Origin: Clostridiales bacterium
GTDB taxonomy: Bacteria; Bacillota; Clostridia; Oscillospirales; CAG-272
DNA length: 64,000 nucleotides
Reading direction: 5' to 3'
Assembly (NCBI GenBank): GCA_012840355.1
Contig: DULN01000009.1
Span: forward strand, 384,414 to 448,413
The notes beneath the pieces are model-generated. The model worked only from the letters and a program-made list of their open reading frames with translations, made no database searches and had not been told where the DNA came from. This document shows positions 38,365 to 46,849 of the stretch, in pieces. Every line of letters begins with the position of its first letter. Position 1 is the stretch's first letter. Made by a program: the position numbers and the translations under genes.

Positions 38365-39012
38365 TTATTCGTTTTCTTTTTCTGATTTTTCTTCTTTTTC
38401 GGATTCTTCTGGCTTTTCGGCGCCTTCAGACTCGCTTGCCGCCTCAGCCGCCTCTTCTGCCTTATGCTCCCTGACCGGGTTGAGCGTTAGAATAACGGTG
38501 TCAAGCGGGGTCAAAATTTCTATGTTCGGGTTTTTTGCTATCTCAAGGTCCGAAACCTTTATATTGTCGCCGACTTCCATATTTTCTACATTGACGGTCA
38601 CAAACTCAAAAAGATGGGCTGGCAGCGCCCTGTAGTTTATCTCGTCGAGCAGATGGATAAGCACGCCTTTGCGTAAAAGCGCGTCTTTGCCAACTACATT
38701 GATGTGCGCTATGGCTTTGACCTTTTCGGTCTCGCTTATTGCCATAAAGCTAAGGTGCATGGGTTGCCCGCTCAGTGGCTCGCGCGTGAGCTCTTTGAGC
38801 AGGGCGAGGTTGGTTTTACCGCCAATCTTTATATTGACTTTTGCGCCCACGTCGTTGGACTTTATAAATTGCTCCGTTTCCTTCAAAGGCAGCTTCAGCG
38901 GGATCGACTCGGCAAGGTGTTTTCCATAAAGCACAGCCGGGACATAATTCTCGCGTCTTAGCCGTCTACTTTTAACCTTTTGCTCTCTGATTTCCGCGTT
39001 AATCGTAAGCAT
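38365..39012 (-). CDS. rplY: ribosomal protein bL25 (CTC form)
   Basis: A 215-residue L25/general-stress-protein CTC: an N-terminal 5S rRNA-binding L25 domain (about 1-92, LTINAEIREQKVKSRRLRRE) and a C-terminal TL5/CTC beta domain, followed by a long acidic tail (about 185-215, almost all Glu, Lys, Ser and Ala). The start at 39012 follows AAAGGAGA; the frame upstream to 39039 is leader. Confidence 0.95.
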   Translation of the reverse strand: MLTINAEIREQKVKSRRLRRENYVPAVLYGKHLAESIPLKLPLKETEQFIKSNDVGAKVNIKIGGKTNLALLKELTREPLSGQPMHLSFMAISETEKVKAIAHINVVGKDALLRKGVLIHLLDEINYRALPAHLFEFVTVNVENMEVGDNIKVSDLEIAKNPNIEILTPLDTVILTLNPVREHKAEEAAEAASESEGAEKPEESEKEEKSEKENE

Positions 39013-39072
39013 AAAATTCTCCTTTCCGCTTTTGTCCAAGCCTTGCTAGCCTTGAATTTACCGGAAATAATC

Positions 39073-39105
39073 AAGCGCATATATCTTTGCGTGATACATG
39101 CGCTT
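39073..39105 (-). repeat. hairpin in the L25 leader
   Basis: AAGCGCAT pairs with ATGCGCTT around a 17-nt loop. It lies between the L25 promoter and start codon, has no T-run, and so would form in the mRNA leader. Confidence 0.6.
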
Positions 39106-39110
39106 TATTT

Positions 39111-39139
39111 ATGGTAACACCTTAACTCTGCTTTGTCAA
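39111..39139 (-). promoter_or_regulatory. sigma-A promoter of the L25 gene
   Basis: On the minus strand TTGACA (39134-39139), 17-bp spacer, TACCAT (39111-39116), about 100 bp ahead of the start codon. Confidence 0.78.
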
Positions 39140-39195
39140 CAAAACGCGAAAACATTTAATAATTTATGCAAATATTGTAACCTTGCCGCAACAAA

Positions 39196-39945
39196 TTATT
39201 CAAACCAATCGACGCTGTAAAGCTCCCTAACCATCGGAAAAACCTCAAGCTTTTTGTATTCGTCGATGCAGGCGAGCGCAACATCCTTAGGCTTTATGTC
39301 CCCGTAAGCTTTAAGCTGCTCTATTAGCCATTCTTCGGTGATGCCGGCAAGCACCAGCTTGTCTTGCATAATCTTGCCGTCCAAAATGACATTAATTTTT
39401 GGGCGCTCGGCAGGAGGCGATAGTCCCGCGTCTGCGGGCGTATATGGGCGGTATTTCGATTTTGGCAGGATGCTAAGCGCGCCGGTATGCTCAAGTATAG
39501 CGGTTTCGATTTGTGACAGGTCAAAATATCCCTGCTCTCGGCACATCGCGATAAACTCGTTCAGCTCAAGGTGCATGGCTGAAAGGTTTTTCCTATAGAT
39601 TTTGCCCTTGTCCATAAGCACCATCGAGCGTCCGTTGATGATTTTGCGCAGCTTAACGGACTTTATTGTCAGCATGCTGACTAAATAAGCCGAAAACCCA
39701 TATAAAATCATCGCAGTGAGTGGCTGGATCGGGTTTTCAAGGTCAGTTGCAAGCTCGGCGGCAATCGAGCCTACCGTGATGCCCACCATGTAATCGAACA
39801 TATTAAGCTGATGTATCTGCTTTTCGCCCATGAGCTTTGTAAGCAGATACATCACGACAATCGAAACGATTGTGGTTATAACTACGGTGATTACTTCTTC
39901 AAAATCAAATACGAAAATCTCAAAAATGTTAATTTTAAACGCCAC
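39196..39945 (-). CDS. DUF421 family membrane protein (YetF-like)
   Basis: A 249-residue protein with three N-terminal transmembrane helices (about 16-105) and a soluble C-terminal domain with GRSMVLMDKGKIYRKNLSAM. This is the DUF421 (YetF/YdfS) layout; some members reach the spore or inner membrane, and the biochemical role is unknown. The start is probably GTG at 39945, since no other start occurs before residue 31. That codon lies in the stem of a 10-bp hairpin. The LiaF-like gene is upstream in the same direction. Confidence 0.85.
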   Translation of the reverse strand: MAFKINIFEIFVFDFEEVITVVITTIVSIVVMYLLTKLMGEKQIHQLNMFDYMVGITVGSIAAELATDLENPIQPLTAMILYGFSAYLVSMLTIKSVKLRKIINGRSMVLMDKGKIYRKNLSAMHLELNEFIAMCREQGYFDLSQIETAILEHTGALSILPKSKYRPYTPADAGLSPPAERPKINVILDGKIMQDKLVLAGITEEWLIEQLKAYGDIKPKDVALACIDEYKKLEVFPMVRELYSVDWFE

Positions 39946-39975
39946 CCCCGAAATTATTATCGGCAGGTGGCGTTT
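39937..39975. repeat. 10-bp perfect hairpin covering the DUF421 start codon
   Basis: AAACGCCACC (39937-39946) pairs with GGTGGCGTTT (39966-39975), with CCG/CGG pairing further inside. It covers the GTG at 39943-39945. Neither side is followed by a good T-run in the direction of transcription. Confidence 0.7.
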
Positions 39976-40034
39976 TGATTATTCCGGCATTAGTTTCCGT
40001 CAAAGCAGACAAAGGGAATCCAGAAAACTTGCAG

Positions 40035-40724
40035 TCAGCTACCGGTCGTCGTCACCTCGGCGTCGGCAAACAGGCAGTTGGCGTTGACATAAACGGTGTG
40101 AAACGAATATGTGTCAGACGTAGTTTTGTCAATCAGCCTTCCAAAAACATTATTGGCAGATGGCGCCATTTTCACATTGGGAGGGAGTATAATCTTTGCG
40201 CGGCTGAAGACGGTTGTGACATCGATTACAATGTCTTTTGTGATAATTGCGTCCGATAGGTCGAGCACAAGCTCGGCAAAAACTGTGGTAATCTCTGCTC
40301 CGTGCAGCTCGAAACGACCAAATTTTATTTGACGGGGATTAAACCAGCACCTGTAAACCGGTATATAAAAGGCCCCGCCGTCCTCGGCTTTGACAACCCT
40401 GCGGAATTTGAAAGCCTTACTTTTTAAAATTATAGAAAGCCCAATAGCGATAAGGACCGCGGGGAAAATAAGCTGCCACATAAACCTAAAGTGCGGCTGC
40501 TGAGAGACGAGCAAAAATACGCCGATTAAAAGCCCTATAAGGTTTCCGGTATTAAAGCCCGACTCGGCAATGGCGATAACAAAAGGCACTATAATAAAAA
40601 GCGCCCACCAGCCTGGGAAAAAGATCGTAAAGCCGCTCCACCAGCCTAAAACATTTCCTACATACCCTATGCCAACGGCTATAAAAATCAGGCCTATTAC
40701 AAGCCCTCCGTATTTGCGCTTCAT
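40035..40724 (-). CDS. LiaF-like membrane protein
   Basis: A 229-residue protein with four N-terminal transmembrane helices (about 5-105), then a C-terminal beta-helix-like domain with FAELVLDLSDAI and VFSRAKIILPPNVKM, as in the LiaF/DUF2154 cell-envelope stress family. In Bacillus LiaF inhibits the LiaRS two-component system; no such system is next to it here. It is followed by the DUF421 gene 89 bp later and has its own start near 40724. Confidence 0.82.
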   Translation of the reverse strand: MKRKYGGLVIGLIFIAVGIGYVGNVLGWWSGFTIFFPGWWALFIIVPFVIAIAESGFNTGNLIGLLIGVFLLVSQQPHFRFMWQLIFPAVLIAIGLSIILKSKAFKFRRVVKAEDGGAFYIPVYRCWFNPRQIKFGRFELHGAEITTVFAELVLDLSDAIITKDIVIDVTTVFSRAKIILPPNVKMAPSANNVFGRLIDKTTSDTYSFHTVYVNANCLFADAEVTTTGS

Positions 40725-40745
40725 CCGCTCACCTCCCGGCTAAAA

Positions 40746-41984
40746 TTATACGTTCCAAAGCCCAAGCGCGGGGTTGTCAATGTAGTATATTTCTTCGCCG
40801 CCTATATTGTTCCAACCTTCTTTAAGCTGGCTAGGATTATATTTTTCAACAATTTCATTATAGTCAAGCCATTTGTAGCCGACGCCCTCCACTTCCTCGC
40901 GTGAAAGCAGTGGCGCAGCGTAGAAAATCTCAAACCTTCCGTCGCTTGAGCCATGTATAAGGTGTGCGGCTGCGGAAAGGTTCTCACGCAAATCCTGCTC
41001 CATCTTTGCAAGCTTCAAAATCCTATCTCGCCCGGTATACCCATACTTGCGGATGAGCCGGTCGCAAATCTCATCCTCGCCGAACTGTCGCACGCCCGGC
41101 GCAAGGATTATAAGCTCTCCGCCGTCGGCAATGGCGAGCCTTGTGCGATAGACCGCTTTATTACCGAGCCAGGTGCTGTGGAACTCGTGCTCGTCGAGCC
41201 GGCAGACAATTTTCTTCGGCGGGCGCCCGGTGCGGATAAAGTTGAGCTTTTCCGAAAGCTCTGCTGCGCGAATGAAATTTTCGCGCTCCCGTCCGATGAA
41301 AAGGCCTTCAAGCGACACGCCGTCAAACTCGCCTTCCGGTTTACGCGTCGTGACGGTCAGCGCATATAAAATCGGAAGGTGCGACAAAAAATGCTCTTCT
41401 GCATAATCGAAAACCGCGCGCACGGGGTTATCGGCGCGGCCCATAATGCGCTCCATCCCATATGCGGCGCCAAGCATGTGCGAGGCGGAGATCATCGCGC
41501 TGCCTCCGCAGCCGACAAAAATGTTTTTCGAGTAGTTTGCCATGCCGGCTACCTCGTGGGGGACAACTTGCCCTATCGAGACGATTAGATTATATTCCCC
41601 GCTAACAATGCGGCGGTTCACTTCAACGGGTATCGGCTCATCCATTATACCATCCGAAACTTTTGCGACATACTCGCCGGGCACATACCCGAGCAGCACT
41701 ACATCGCGCCGCCAGTTGTGGACTATGAGCTTTTCATAGGGAATAGCGCCGCCGAAGAACTGTTCCGCCTGCTCGCGTGTCATCGGCTCGTGCGAGCCGA
41801 GCGCAGGCATTACGTCGACAACGGCGCCACGCTGCGTAAGAAGCTCATAATACATAGCACAAATGACCCCGCCGCAGGAATGAAGCCTTGTAAAATCCGG
41901 CGGGATCAAAAGCGCGCGCTTTATTGTTCTATTTTCCAGAGAGTTTTCCACAAGTTTTTGGACATCCCTGTGAGTAAGCCCCAT
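40746..41984 (-). CDS. LarA-family (DUF2088) racemase-like protein
   Basis: A 412-residue protein related to nickel-pincer lactate racemase LarA: PPDFTRLHSCGG near residue 28, LGSHEPMTREQAEQFFG, then PHEVAGMANYSKNIFVGCGG with the His and Lys expected around the cofactor. The catalytic set looks partly conserved. LarA homologs act on many 2-hydroxy acids, so the substrate is open. No larBCE cofactor genes are in the window. It begins 4 bp downstream of the VanY-like gene's stop in the same direction. Confidence 0.8.
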   Translation of the reverse strand: MGLTHRDVQKLVENSLENRTIKRALLIPPDFTRLHSCGGVICAMYYELLTQRGAVVDVMPALGSHEPMTREQAEQFFGGAIPYEKLIVHNWRRDVVLLGYVPGEYVAKVSDGIMDEPIPVEVNRRIVSGEYNLIVSIGQVVPHEVAGMANYSKNIFVGCGGSAMISASHMLGAAYGMERIMGRADNPVRAVFDYAEEHFLSHLPILYALTVTTRKPEGEFDGVSLEGLFIGRERENFIRAAELSEKLNFIRTGRPPKKIVCRLDEHEFHSTWLGNKAVYRTRLAIADGGELIILAPGVRQFGEDEICDRLIRKYGYTGRDRILKLAKMEQDLRENLSAAAHLIHGSSDGRFEIFYAAPLLSREEVEGVGYKWLDYNEIVEKYNPSQLKEGWNNIGGEEIYYIDNPALGLWNV

Positions 41985-41988
41985 AAAA

Positions 41989-43122
41989 TTACCCCGAAAT
42001 AGAAACAGTCACGACGAAACCGAGCGCATTGTCGCCCGAAATCGTATACGGCAGGTTTTCGGGCACATAGACTTCGGTGCTGCCCGTGTCGGACGCGTAT
42101 TGATAGTAAATCTCGTACTTTTTGCCAGACGATGTGGTCACAAGCAAATGGTCGCCGTTGTATGGGTATTTTCTAAGCTCTTCAAGATACTCTTCCAGAC
42201 ACAAGCCTAGCTCATTCATCGTTTCAGCATGCACCTGTCCGACATAGCGGAAATGCCACTTGTCGCTCGTTATGCCCGTAATCGCGGCTTTGTTTTCAGG
42301 GTACCGCAATATAAAGCCGTATTTGCCGCAGTTTTTGACAAACCAGTCGGCATAGCCGGAAAGCCCGTCGAGATCGTATACCCTGCCGTCGTCGGGATAA
42401 ATGCCGAGGTCAAAGCACATCCCAGTATGGTGCTCGGAATGGCCAGGCTGTGCAAGGTATTTTTTCGCGTTCTCCTCGCCGTAGCTTGCGGCACGCGCGT
42501 CGAAAAGCTGTTTTTGCTCCTCGTAGCTGCGATAGCCGTTTTTAACAAGCACGTCGGACTTGCCCGACTCGTTTGAAAAGTCGAGCATCATGGCGTTGAG
42601 CGCCTCAAGCGTGCGGGGCTCAAGCTCAATCTGCGAGCTGCTAAGCTTATAAGCCTTGTTTTTATTATTAAAAACGTTTATGGTATTCTTTTTTTCCGGA
42701 AAATCGTATGCGTACTGGGAGTTTACAAGGATGAGGTCGCCACTAAAAAGCTCCGATTTGTCAAGCGTGACGACCTTATAACCGGTAATAGCCACAGGCG
42801 CAGGTTCGGTAACCGGCTCCGGCGCGGTACTTGGCTCCGTCTCAAAAGAGGTTTCGGGGATACCGGTAGTTTCAGGCGCCAGCGTCTGATAATCAGTTTC
42901 CTCGCCGGGAGGGGGAACAGTCCCGGTATCATTACCTAGCGGCTTTCCAGGCCTGCCAATAATAAGCGCGAAAAGCACGACGATAGCGACAATTACAAGC
43001 GTCGTCAACAAAACCGCCGCAATTACCGGGCCTACAAAGCTGCGCCGCCTAGCGCGGCGGATAGGTGGGCGCCTGTCTTGTGGCTGGCGGTTACCTCTTT
43101 CCGGCATTTTGCCTGAATTCAC
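41989..43122 (-). CDS. VanY/M15-like D,D-carboxypeptidase with membrane anchor
   Basis: A 377-residue protein: basic N-terminus, transmembrane helix (about 30-55), Pro/Thr/Glu-rich linker (65-110), a M15B peptidase domain (about 170-330) and a small C-terminal domain. Zinc ligands are His231 (SEHHTG), Asp238 and His290 (KWHFRYV). The usual catalytic Glu of E-x-W-H is Asp287 here. Family members remove the terminal D-Ala from peptidoglycan stem peptides. The role may be trimming of wall peptides; vancomycin resistance is not implied without vanHAX genes, which are absent. Confidence 0.88.
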   Translation of the reverse strand: MNSGKMPERGNRQPQDRRPPIRRARRRSFVGPVIAAVLLTTLVIVAIVVLFALIIGRPGKPLGNDTGTVPPPGEETDYQTLAPETTGIPETSFETEPSTAPEPVTEPAPVAITGYKVVTLDKSELFSGDLILVNSQYAYDFPEKKNTINVFNNKNKAYKLSSSQIELEPRTLEALNAMMLDFSNESGKSDVLVKNGYRSYEEQKQLFDARAASYGEENAKKYLAQPGHSEHHTGMCFDLGIYPDDGRVYDLDGLSGYADWFVKNCGKYGFILRYPENKAAITGITSDKWHFRYVGQVHAETMNELGLCLEEYLEELRKYPYNGDHLLVTTSSGKKYEIYYQYASDTGSTEVYVPENLPYTISGDNALGFVVTVSISG

Positions 43123-43170
43123 CTGCCTTGTTCCCTCCTCCCTCTTATGTTTGCACCTATAGCCTTTTTG

Positions 43171-44307
43171 TTACTCAATGCTTGTATAATTCGATATGTT
43201 CTCCGCCAACGCGAGCAGCTTGTCAATTTCGGCTATACGCTCGGCGACAAGGCTGTCTATTTCGGCGCGTACTTTTGTGTTGAACTTTTCGCCCTCCGAC
43301 GGGTCGAACTTCTGGGCGACTTTGGGGTCGAACGTGGACTTATACTTTTTGTCGGCAAAGTTTGCAACCATAATATCGGTGCCGACAATCTCGCCATGGC
43401 GTTCGCACATGAACATGTTTGTCTTGCCGGAAAGAAGCAGGTCAACCGCGGCGACGCCCATTTTTGCGGCCGTCATCCTGTCGCGCAGTGTGGGCGAGCC
43501 GCCCCTGACCACATGCGCAAAACGCGCGAACCTGGTCTCAATCTCCATGTCGTGGCTCGCGGTGACCGCCTGTATCTTCTTTGCAAGTTCTTCGGCGTCG
43601 AGGTTTGCGCCCTCGCTGACGACGACTATAAAGTTGCGCTTGCCGGCCTGCCGGCTCTGCATCATCTTTTTGATAGCCGCGTCCTCGTCGAACGGGCGCT
43701 CCTTTATCGCGACCGCAGCCGCGCCCACTGCTATCGCCGAATAAAGCGCGATATAGCCGGCGTTATTTCCCATGACTTCGGCGACATAGCAGCGTGCATG
43801 CGACTCGCAAGTGTCGCGCAGCCGGTCTATCATCTGCATCGTGGTGTTAACTGCCGTATCGAACCCCAGCGTGTAGTCGGTCGCGGTGATATCGTTGTCG
43901 ATAGTACCGGGAATGCCGATGCACGGGATGCCAAACATCGTCGAAAGGTCATAAGCCCCGCGGAAAGTGCCGTCGCCGCCTATTGTGATAAGCCCGTCGA
44001 TGCCAAGCTCGCGGCAATTCTTCGCAGCCTTTTCAATGCCTTCCCTTTCTTTAAACTCAGGGCAGCGGGCGGAGTACAAAATCGTACCGCCCTCGTCGAT
44101 TATGTTCGAAACGTCGTGAGCATTAAACTTCTTTATATAGTTTTTGCCATTTATAAGGCCTCTGTAGCCCTCGTATATTCCCATAACCTCAATGCCGCGC
44201 ATCAATGCATAGCGGGTCACAGCACGGATTGCGGCATTCATGCCGGGCGAGTCGCCGCCAGAGGTGAGAATTCCTATTTTCCTAATTTTTGCCGCATTTT
44301 CTGACAT
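43171..44307 (-). CDS. pfkA: ATP-dependent 6-phosphofructokinase
   Basis: A 378-residue PFK-A enzyme that phosphorylates fructose-6-phosphate in glycolysis. ILTSGGDSPGMNAAIR starts the fold; GGDGTFRGA has the Gly that marks ATP rather than pyrophosphate use, and PGTIDNDI, not PKTIDND, agrees. The C-terminus is extended compared with the 320-residue bacterial enzyme. The start at 44307 follows AGGAAGG; the frame to 44328 is leader. Confidence 0.94.
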   Translation of the reverse strand: MSENAAKIRKIGILTSGGDSPGMNAAIRAVTRYALMRGIEVMGIYEGYRGLINGKNYIKKFNAHDVSNIIDEGGTILYSARCPEFKEREGIEKAAKNCRELGIDGLITIGGDGTFRGAYDLSTMFGIPCIGIPGTIDNDITATDYTLGFDTAVNTTMQMIDRLRDTCESHARCYVAEVMGNNAGYIALYSAIAVGAAAVAIKERPFDEDAAIKKMMQSRQAGKRNFIVVVSEGANLDAEELAKKIQAVTASHDMEIETRFARFAHVVRGGSPTLRDRMTAAKMGVAAVDLLLSGKTNMFMCERHGEIVGTDIMVANFADKKYKSTFDPKVAQKFDPSEGEKFNTKVRAEIDSLVAERIAEIDKLLALAENISNYTSIE

Positions 44308-44363
44308 ATTTTCCTTCCTCGCTTCCACCTTGCGGGTAACGTTGCTATAATTATTCGATTTAT

Positions 44364-44392
44364 ATGATAATACTTTCCCGCACGAAAATCAA
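44364..44392 (-). promoter_or_regulatory. sigma-A promoter of pfkA
   Basis: On the minus strand TTGATT (44387-44392), 17-bp spacer, TATCAT (44364-44369), about 55 bp ahead of the start codon. Confidence 0.7.
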
Positions 44393-44438
44393 TATTTGAG
44401 GGTTTAAGTTAATAAATATTTTACCTATTTAAAGCATT

Positions 44439-44903
44439 CTAAAGGTTTGATGTATCAAGCTCGCCGAAAAAGCTGAAATCGGGATCTGTCCAGCCTTCGC
44501 ACCATATGAGCGCAACAAGCCCGCGCTTCGGGTCGCAGCCGTAAAAGTTTTCGCCGTCGACCGACGCGGCAATGATAAACTCATTTGATTCATCATCGGC
44601 CTTGCCGTAAAATTCAAAACACTCGTCACCGCCATACTCGGCGCGCTTTGAAAAATCGTATGAAATGCTAAAGTCCACATCTCCAAAGTAAATGCAAAAA
44701 AAACCTCTTACTTTATCTAAAAGCGCCTTTTCCTCCTCGGCGGATAGGCCGGATACGCCATAGTCGGCTGTAGTATGCAGCGATACTTTTTCGGTCGTCA
44801 CGCCGTCAATCGTATCTCCGCCGCCGCACGAAGAAAAAAGCGCCGACAAAGCCAAAACCGCAGCGCAGATAATGCGTCGGCGAAAAGCTACCACAAAATT
44901 CAC
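44439..44903 (-). CDS. hypothetical lipoprotein
   Basis: A 154-residue protein that I do not recognise. It has a signal peptide with lipobox LFSSC (residues 22-26), a Thr-rich linker, then a small alpha/beta domain with acidic C-terminus. It lies between pfkA and dnaA and is divergent from dnaA. Confidence 0.7.
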   Translation of the reverse strand: MNFVVAFRRRIICAAVLALSALFSSCGGGDTIDGVTTEKVSLHTTADYGVSGLSAEEEKALLDKVRGFFCIYFGDVDFSISYDFSKRAEYGGDECFEFYGKADDESNEFIIAASVDGENFYGCDPKRGLVALIWCEGWTDPDFSFFGELDTSNL

Positions 44904-45010
44904 CTCGTTTTAGATGGATAAATCCTATAGATTATACCACACCGAAACACGGCTTGCAAGGCGTTATTCCATATTATGGTATTTTGTATGTTGTGTTATC
45001 ATTTTATTAC

Positions 45011-45039
45011 TTGATTTGCCAAAACCGTTGTGTTATAAT
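45011..45039 (+). promoter_or_regulatory. sigma-A promoter of dnaA
   Basis: TTGATT (45011-45016), 17-bp spacer, TATAAT (45034-45039) with an upstream TG (extended -10). Transcription would start near 45046, so the in-frame ATG at 45044 cannot be the main start. Confidence 0.82.
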
Positions 45040-45088
45040 ACAGATGTATGTTTATAATAAAACTAGTAAAAGAGGAACACTGGGGCGG

Positions 45089-46516
45089 ATGAAATACGAC
45101 GACAAACTATGGCAGACTGCTAAAGGCTGCCTAAAAGAGATGCTCGGACTATCCGATATGGTGTTTAACGTATGGTTCGGCGAATCGACTCTTGAGTTTC
45201 TGAGCGATTGCGAAGCGTCCGTCAGTGTGCCAACAGAATTCAAGCGCGGCATAGTCACCGATCGGTACCTCTCGCAGATCACCCAAATACTGCGCGAACT
45301 GACCGGTATACCAAACCTGGTCGTTACGGTGACATCACGTGAAAAACCGGCTCAGCAGGGTGATGCGCTCGATTTGCCTCCCACGCCGGTTAAAGCGTCG
45401 ACTTTCACGATCCCCAAACAGCCGCTCCGCCACGATACAATGGACCCGATAATGCCCGGCTTTATGCAGACGGCAGACCGCATCGCGCGCAGCCGTCAGA
45501 TAAAAAGCCAGCAGTTTAACACGTTTGACAACTTTATCGTCGGCAGCTCGAATAAATTCGCCCACGCCGCCTGCATCGCCGTCACTAACAACCCTGCGCG
45601 TGACTATAATCCGCTTTTCATATATGGGCCGAGCGGTATCGGGAAGACCCACCTTTTGTCGGCAATACTTTACGAAACCGGCAAAAAGCATCCAGACATG
45701 AACGTGCTTTACGTGCGAGGCGAAGACTTTACAAACCAAATAATCGAGGCAATAAAGCGGGACACGACCCAAAAGTTCCGCGACCGCTATCGCACAGTGG
45801 ACATGCTGCTTATCGACGATATCCAGTTTATAAGCGGCAAGACTTCGACACAGGAAGAGTTTTTCCATACCTTCAACGCGCTGTATGAGGAACGCAAGCA
45901 GATAGTGCTGACTTCCGACAAGCCCCCGCGGGATATAAAGCACCTTGAGGAGCGGCTCCGTACAAGATTTGAGTGGGGGCTGATCGCCGACATACAGCCA
46001 CCGGATCCGGAGCTGCGCGCAGCAATTTTAAAATATAAAGCCGAGTGCCTTGGAGTCGAGCTACCGCCGGACGTGATACAGTACGTCGCCGACAACCTTA
46101 AAAACAATGTCCGCCAGCTTGAAGGCGCGATAAAGAGAATTATAGCGCAAAGCTTTCTCACCGGAAAAGAAATCACCGTCGACCTCGCGATAGCAAGCAT
46201 CTCAGACATGATAAGCGCCTCTGAGTCAAACTCGGTAACGGTTGACCGGATACTGGAGTGCGTCAGCAGGCATTACGGTGTATCGGTCGAGGACTTAAAA
46301 GGCCGCTCGCGCACGAGGGATATCGCAAACACGAGGCATATTGCAATATACCTTATAAGAAACCTTACCGGTATGTCCCTGCCCGCCATCGGCCAGATAT
46401 TCAAGCGCGACCATACGACAATACTATCGTCACTCGACACTGTCGAAAAGAACATAAAGCGAAACCCGCTACTTGAAATCGAGCTTAACGAGCTCGCAAA
46501 AGAAATAAAGGAATAA
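45089..46516 (+). CDS. dnaA: chromosomal replication initiator DnaA
   Basis: A 475-residue AAA+ initiator with all four domains: the N-terminal interaction domain (KLWQTAKGCLKEMLG...), a linker to about residue 140, the AAA+ domain with GPSGIGKTH (Walker A) and LLIDDIQFISGK (Walker B), and the C-terminal helix-turn-helix domain with FKRDHTTILSS, which reads DnaA boxes. The start at 45089 is downstream of the promoter; earlier in-frame ATGs are at or before the transcription start. Spacing to AGAGGA is a little long. Confidence 0.97.
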   Translation: MKYDDKLWQTAKGCLKEMLGLSDMVFNVWFGESTLEFLSDCEASVSVPTEFKRGIVTDRYLSQITQILRELTGIPNLVVTVTSREKPAQQGDALDLPPTPVKASTFTIPKQPLRHDTMDPIMPGFMQTADRIARSRQIKSQQFNTFDNFIVGSSNKFAHAACIAVTNNPARDYNPLFIYGPSGIGKTHLLSAILYETGKKHPDMNVLYVRGEDFTNQIIEAIKRDTTQKFRDRYRTVDMLLIDDIQFISGKTSTQEEFFHTFNALYEERKQIVLTSDKPPRDIKHLEERLRTRFEWGLIADIQPPDPELRAAILKYKAECLGVELPPDVIQYVADNLKNNVRQLEGAIKRIIAQSFLTGKEITVDLAIASISDMISASESNSVTVDRILECVSRHYGVSVEDLKGRSRTRDIANTRHIAIYLIRNLTGMSLPAIGQIFKRDHTTILSSLDTVEKNIKRNPLLEIELNELAKEIKE

Positions 46517-46697
46517 ATTTTCCACATTTCCCTGTTTGTTGTGGATTTAAAACTTGTGAATAAAACAACAAAGTTTTCGAGACATCAATAAAAGCACGGC
46601 AAATGCCAACATGGCGTACACTAAAAATCAACATGGCAAAATAATAATCTCGGCCTGAAAAATCCGCCCAAAAGGTCGATTTTTTTGGCAATCAACA

Positions 46698-46731
46698 TTT
46701 TCCACAACCCCTACTACGGCTACTACTACTC
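46698..46731 (+). promoter_or_regulatory. DnaA box and DnaA-trio-like element (basal unwinding system)
   Basis: TTTTCCACA (46698-46706), a short C-rich spacer, then CTACTACGGCTACTACTACT: five of the six complete triplets are CTA, the complement of the 3'-GAT-5' DnaA-trio known from Bacillus subtilis. An AT-rich stretch follows directly, where unwinding would begin. Confidence 0.78.
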
Positions 46732-46771
46732 CCGATATCTATACTTACTTTATATTATATTTTCTTTCTCC

Positions 46772-46786
46772 CGGGCCGAAGGCCCG
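46772..46786. repeat. short GC hairpin in oriC
   Basis: CGGGCC, loop GAA, GGCCCG. There is no T-run after it, so it is probably not a terminator. Confidence 0.5.
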
Positions 46787-46818
46787 AACATACGAGCCGG
46801 TGGGGTAAACAAAAAAAA

Positions 46819-46830
46819 GAACGAACGTTC
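46819..46830. promoter_or_regulatory. LexA (DinR)-type SOS box upstream of dnaN
   Basis: GAACGAACGTTC matches the Gram-positive LexA core GAAC-RNRY-GTTY at every position; the outer flanking C and G of the full consensus are A and T here. It lies 57 bp ahead of the dnaN start. I could not find a canonical promoter over it. Confidence 0.65.
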
Positions 46831-46849
46831 TAATTTTCTATAGAAAGGC

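Noticed and set aside
43147..44304. 385-residue plus-strand open frame
   Set aside because: It is antisense to pfkA, which has clear family motifs; the frame is a by-product of codon use.
44954..45088. N-terminal extension of DnaA
   Set aside because: In-frame ATGs upstream of 45089 lie at or before the predicted transcription start, and the extension has no DnaA homology.
45332..45347. parS-like palindrome in dnaA
   Set aside because: Only the central TCACGTGA and three of four right-flank bases match; the left four bases do not. It is inside coding sequence.
46540..46548. possible fourth DnaA box on the minus strand (AAATCCACA)
   Set aside because: It differs from TTATNCACA at the first two bases, so it was not counted.
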